64,000 nt of DNA from Arthrobacter livingstonensis (GTDB lineage Bacteria; Actinomycetota; Actinomycetes; Actinomycetales; Micrococcaceae): positions 1 to 64,000 of the forward strand of contig NZ_QJVD01000007.1 in the NCBI RefSeq assembly GCF_003219815.1. Direction: 5' to 3'. Position numbers and translations under genes: made by a program. Below are positions 61,672-64,000 of this stretch, piece by piece (the stretch's first letter is position 1; every line of letters starts with the position of its first letter). The notes beneath the pieces were generated by a model. It was given only the letters and a program-made list of their open reading frames with translations, was not told where the DNA came from and made no database searches.

Positions 61672-62493
61672 CTAGATCCCCTGTCGCACGAAGTCGCGCG
61701 GCACCACCACCATGGGCACCGGCAGCGAGCGCAGGATCTTGTTGGCCGTGGATCCCAGGAAGATCTTGTGGTTTTCGGCCAGGCGGCTCGAACCCACCAC
61801 GACCAGCTCGCCGGACTTCCAGCCGATGCCGTCCACGGCTTCCTCAATGTTGCGTCCATGTGCCAGGGTCACGGTCACCTTGTCCGCCGGAAGCTTGGAC
61901 GCCGCTTCGGCCAGCACGGTGTTAGCGTGCTGGCGTGCGGGGCTGAGGGCATGGTCCAGATCGAAGTTTTCCTGCTCCAGCTGGTCAATTTCGACCAGCG
62001 ATACCAGGCGCAGCGGCACGTTCCGCCGCCCGGCCGCCGTGGTGCCGACGTCGAGCACGGCCTGCCAGCCTTCCCGGACGCCGGTCATCACGGTCAGCCG
62101 GGTCAAGGGGTCCCGGCGGTTGTAGCCGCGTGGGGCCAGGGCCACGGGAATCGGAGAGGCGTGCAGCAGGCCATTGGCCACCGAGCCGAGCGTGAAGCGC
62201 TTGAACAGTCCGTTGCTGGCGGCGCCCACCACAATGAGCGCAGCATTGTCTTCCTTGGCCGTCGCAATCAGGCCATCGGCAAAGGACTCCGCCGTGCGGG
62301 TGGAATACGTGGCAGTCACCATGTTGGGAACCAGTGCCAGGGCCTGCTTCTTCGCGGCGGGATCGTTCTCCCTGCTGCCGTGCACAACGTTCACGAGGTG
62401 AAGTTCCGCGCCCTGCGTCTTCGCAATGACCCCGGCAAGGGCGATGGCATCGGCGCCACGCTCGTCCGGCCGGTATCCAACTACATATTTCAT
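61672..62493 (-). CDS. Universal stress protein with two UspA domains
   Basis: A 273-residue tandem UspA protein (domains about 1-135 and 145-273). Each ends in the ATP-binding-type loop: VVGAASNGLFKRFTLGSVANGLLH (part) and VVGSSRLAENHKIFLGSTANKIL. The second domain keeps the G-2X-G-9X-G(S/T)-like pattern. Such proteins respond to hypoxia, starvation or redox stress. ATG 62493 has GGAG four bases upstream. Confidence 0.9.
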   Translation of the reverse strand: MKYVVGYRPDERGADAIALAGVIAKTQGAELHLVNVVHGSRENDPAAKKQALALVPNMVTATYSTRTAESFADGLIATAKEDNAALIVVGAASNGLFKRFTLGSVANGLLHASPIPVALAPRGYNRRDPLTRLTVMTGVREGWQAVLDVGTTAAGRRNVPLRLVSLVEIDQLEQENFDLDHALSPARQHANTVLAEAASKLPADKVTVTLAHGRNIEEAVDGIGWKSGELVVVGSSRLAENHKIFLGSTANKILRSLPVPMVVVPRDFVRQGI

Positions 62494-62682
62494 GCACTCC
62501 GCCCTTCGATGGGCCACTCGCGCACGGACATGCCGGCACGCCGCGGCGTTCGTTGCACTGACTGTACAGCCGCCCGCCGTCCTCCGATAGTGGCGGGGTA
62601 ATTCGCCCCCTAACCGTTGTACTGCCTGCAGATTGGGCCTAAAATCAAAAAATCAAAAACTGAAGGACAGGACGGTCCCTCA

Positions 62683-63822
62683 ATGAAGATCGGCCGGCTG
62701 GCGATGGTGGCCGTCGTCGTGATGGCCATGGTTGGGTTCCCCATCGCAGGGGCGGCGGCAACCACGGCCGACAACAGTGCCATTGCCGCCAAATACCAGT
62801 CGATGGGAGGGGCGGCAGGCCCGCTCGGCGCCGGCATCACCCCCTTGCGCTGTGGACTGGTGCACGGCGGCTGCTACCGGGCCTACCGCAAAGGCAGCAT
62901 CTATTGGTCGGGCGCCACTGGTGCACACATCACCCATGGCGGCATCGCCGGCCGCTGGGCCACGTTTACCTGGGAGCGGGGCTTTCTGGGCTACCCCGCC
63001 ACGGATGAAAACTGCACGTTGATCTCCGCTGGCTGTGTGCAGAAATTCCAGGGCGGTTACATCTACTGGCAGCATTCCACCGGAGCCCACACCATCCACG
63101 GCGGCATCGGAACCAAGTGGGTGCAAATGGGCTATGAGCGAAATCCCTTGGGCTTTCCCGTCAGCGAGGAGTCCTGCTCCGGGGTCCCCCGCGGCTGCGT
63201 CCAGCAATTCCTGGGCGGCTCCATCAGCTGGCGCTCGGGTGCCGGGGTCAGCGTCAACCCGAATTCCCGAAGCGTGGGCGTGGTGGTGAACAAGCGCCAT
63301 CCCAATTCTCCAGTCAACCAAACGCCGCCGGACCTCATCCAAATTGGTTCCCAGCTCATGCGGCGGGAGGCCGCCAACCAGATGGCCCAGCTGATCCGCG
63401 GCGCGTCCGTCACCGGAGTTCCCGTCTCCACCGTGAGCGGTTTCCGCTCGTACGCCTCCCAGGCAAGTCTTTACAACTATTACGTGTCGCTGTACGGGCG
63501 GGCGGTGGCTGACACCATTTCCGCCCGGCCCGGATTCAGCGAGCATCAGACGGGGCTGGTCCTGGACATTGGCAATCCCAACGGTGCCTGCGGCCTGCAG
63601 ACCTGCTTTGCTGGCACCCCGGCAGGGCAGTTCGCCGCCGCCAACGCATGGCGCTACGGCTTCGTCATCCGCTATCCCCAGGGCTACGACTCCATCACCG
63701 GGTACACGAACGAACCCTGGCACCTGCGTTACATCGGAGTCCGGGCCGCAACCGACATGTACAACCGCGGCTACCGGACGCTGGAACAGTATTTTGGCCT
63801 GTCCGCCGCACCCAACTACTAA
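62683..63822 (+). CDS. Secreted LGFP-repeat protein with VanY D-Ala-D-Ala carboxypeptidase domain
   Basis: A 379-residue exported wall enzyme. The signal peptide (about 1-30) ends GAAAT. Three LGFP-type wall-binding repeats follow (about 35-185; LGYPATDE and LGFPVSEE are the core). The C-terminal VanY peptidase (about 225-375) has SGFRSYASQ, SEHQTGLVLDIG with zinc His and Asp, and EPWHLRYIG with the last His. It should trim D-alanine from peptidoglycan stem peptides. ATG 62683 gives the signal peptide; no clear ribosome site is seen. Confidence 0.92.
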   Translation: MKIGRLAMVAVVVMAMVGFPIAGAAATTADNSAIAAKYQSMGGAAGPLGAGITPLRCGLVHGGCYRAYRKGSIYWSGATGAHITHGGIAGRWATFTWERGFLGYPATDENCTLISAGCVQKFQGGYIYWQHSTGAHTIHGGIGTKWVQMGYERNPLGFPVSEESCSGVPRGCVQQFLGGSISWRSGAGVSVNPNSRSVGVVVNKRHPNSPVNQTPPDLIQIGSQLMRREAANQMAQLIRGASVTGVPVSTVSGFRSYASQASLYNYYVSLYGRAVADTISARPGFSEHQTGLVLDIGNPNGACGLQTCFAGTPAGQFAAANAWRYGFVIRYPQGYDSITGYTNEPWHLRYIGVRAATDMYNRGYRTLEQYFGLSAAPNY

Positions 63823-64000
63823 CCGGTCCCGCCCGCGTCTTCGGCGGGCCCACCATCGGTAAGCCCGACGCCGGTCCCGCCGGGTTCCGCCGCTGGGTTG
63901 CCATCGGCAGCGGCGGGCACCATCGCGAACTGGATGCAGGCCCAGCCAAGGACCACCAGACCCGAAAGCATCAGGGGCGTGGCAAGTGCCGGAGCCAGGC
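63819..64000 (-). CDS. C-terminal end of a membrane protein (partial)
   Basis: On the minus strand the frame enters at the right edge and runs to TAG at 63819-63821. It contains a hydrophobic segment ALATPLMLSGLVVLGWACI and a Gly/Pro-rich tail ending EDAGGTG. It overlaps the end of the VanY gene by four bases, tail to tail. The family cannot be named from the tail. Confidence 0.6.
   Translation of the reverse strand, partial: LAPALATPLMLSGLVVLGWACIQFAMVPAAADGNPAAEPGGTGVGLTDGGPAEDAGGTG

Overview
The window is high-GC DNA from a Gram-positive actinobacterium, most likely an Arthrobacter-type member of the Micrococcaceae. The signs are a secreted resuscitation-promoting factor (Rpf) joined to a LysM domain, a Fur-type regulator directly upstream of a catalase, a complete kdpFABCDE set, a bifunctional PutA, many GTG/TTG starts, four-base gene overlaps, and many genes whose only visible start signal is a TANNNT promoter box 6-8 bases before the start codon (leaderless transcripts). 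No rRNA, prophage or CRISPR array is present. Three tRNA genes are: Met-CAT, Thr-GGT and Tyr-GTA.

Layout. 0-10 kb is mostly housekeeping on the minus strand: a DUF2797 protein, a CitE-like lyase, a CPA1 antiporter, an NAD(P)-binding protein, two tRNAs, a DEAD-box RNA helicase, a MOSC protein, and a PadR regulator with a DHA2 drug exporter. 10.3-12.5 kb is a small decayed patch: a frameshifted ParE-type toxin relic, a methyltransferase and a frameshifted serine resolvase. 12.6-20.4 kb is the high-affinity potassium system kdpFABC-kdpDE, with an array of 11-bp direct repeats upstream that looks like the KdpE operator. 20.6-29.5 kb holds an SDR, an amidohydrolase, the Rpf-LysM protein, an MBL-fold hydrolase, the cysteine pathway pair cbs-metB, a small P-loop kinase, and an AraC/VOC pair. 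29.5-35.3 kb is proline catabolism: putA faces a LysR gene, with a strong inverted repeat between them, and the LysR gene overlaps an ion/anion transporter gene. 35-44.5 kb is a run of small independent genes: a glycosylase, an ABM protein, a thioredoxin, an MFS/MarR pair, a GNAT, a secreted protein, a membrane-anchored L7/L12-like protein, YajQ and a VOC protein. 44.5-51.6 kb holds a LuxR two-component system with a phosphatase, HtpX, an MFS exporter, an uncharacterised protein and an ankyrin protein. 52-64 kb holds furA-katA, a DUF2461 protein, an amino-acid permease with an MpaB-like protein, a ferredoxin-NADP reductase, RarD, a flavoprotein disulfide reductase, a double UspA protein and a secreted LGFP/VanY peptidase.

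How the genes work together. Osmotic and potassium homeostasis (kdp, CPA1 antiporter), oxidative stress (furA-katA, thioredoxin, disulfide reductase), sulfur amino acids (cbs-metB), proline use (putA-lysR) and wall remodelling (Rpf-LysM, LGFP-VanY) are all represented, each with its own local regulator or promoter.

The unusual content is mostly non-coding or low-complexity. There are at least two families of dispersed intergenic repeats, a 161-bp MITE-like palindrome, a nested double inverted repeat, a 27-bp nine-copy tandem repeat that re-copies the end and stop codon of htpX, and a collagen-like proline/glycine insertion inside KdpB. I did not find a convincing new multi-gene defence or biosynthetic system. 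The strongest leads are the leaderless-promoter class, the repeat families and the KdpB insertion.
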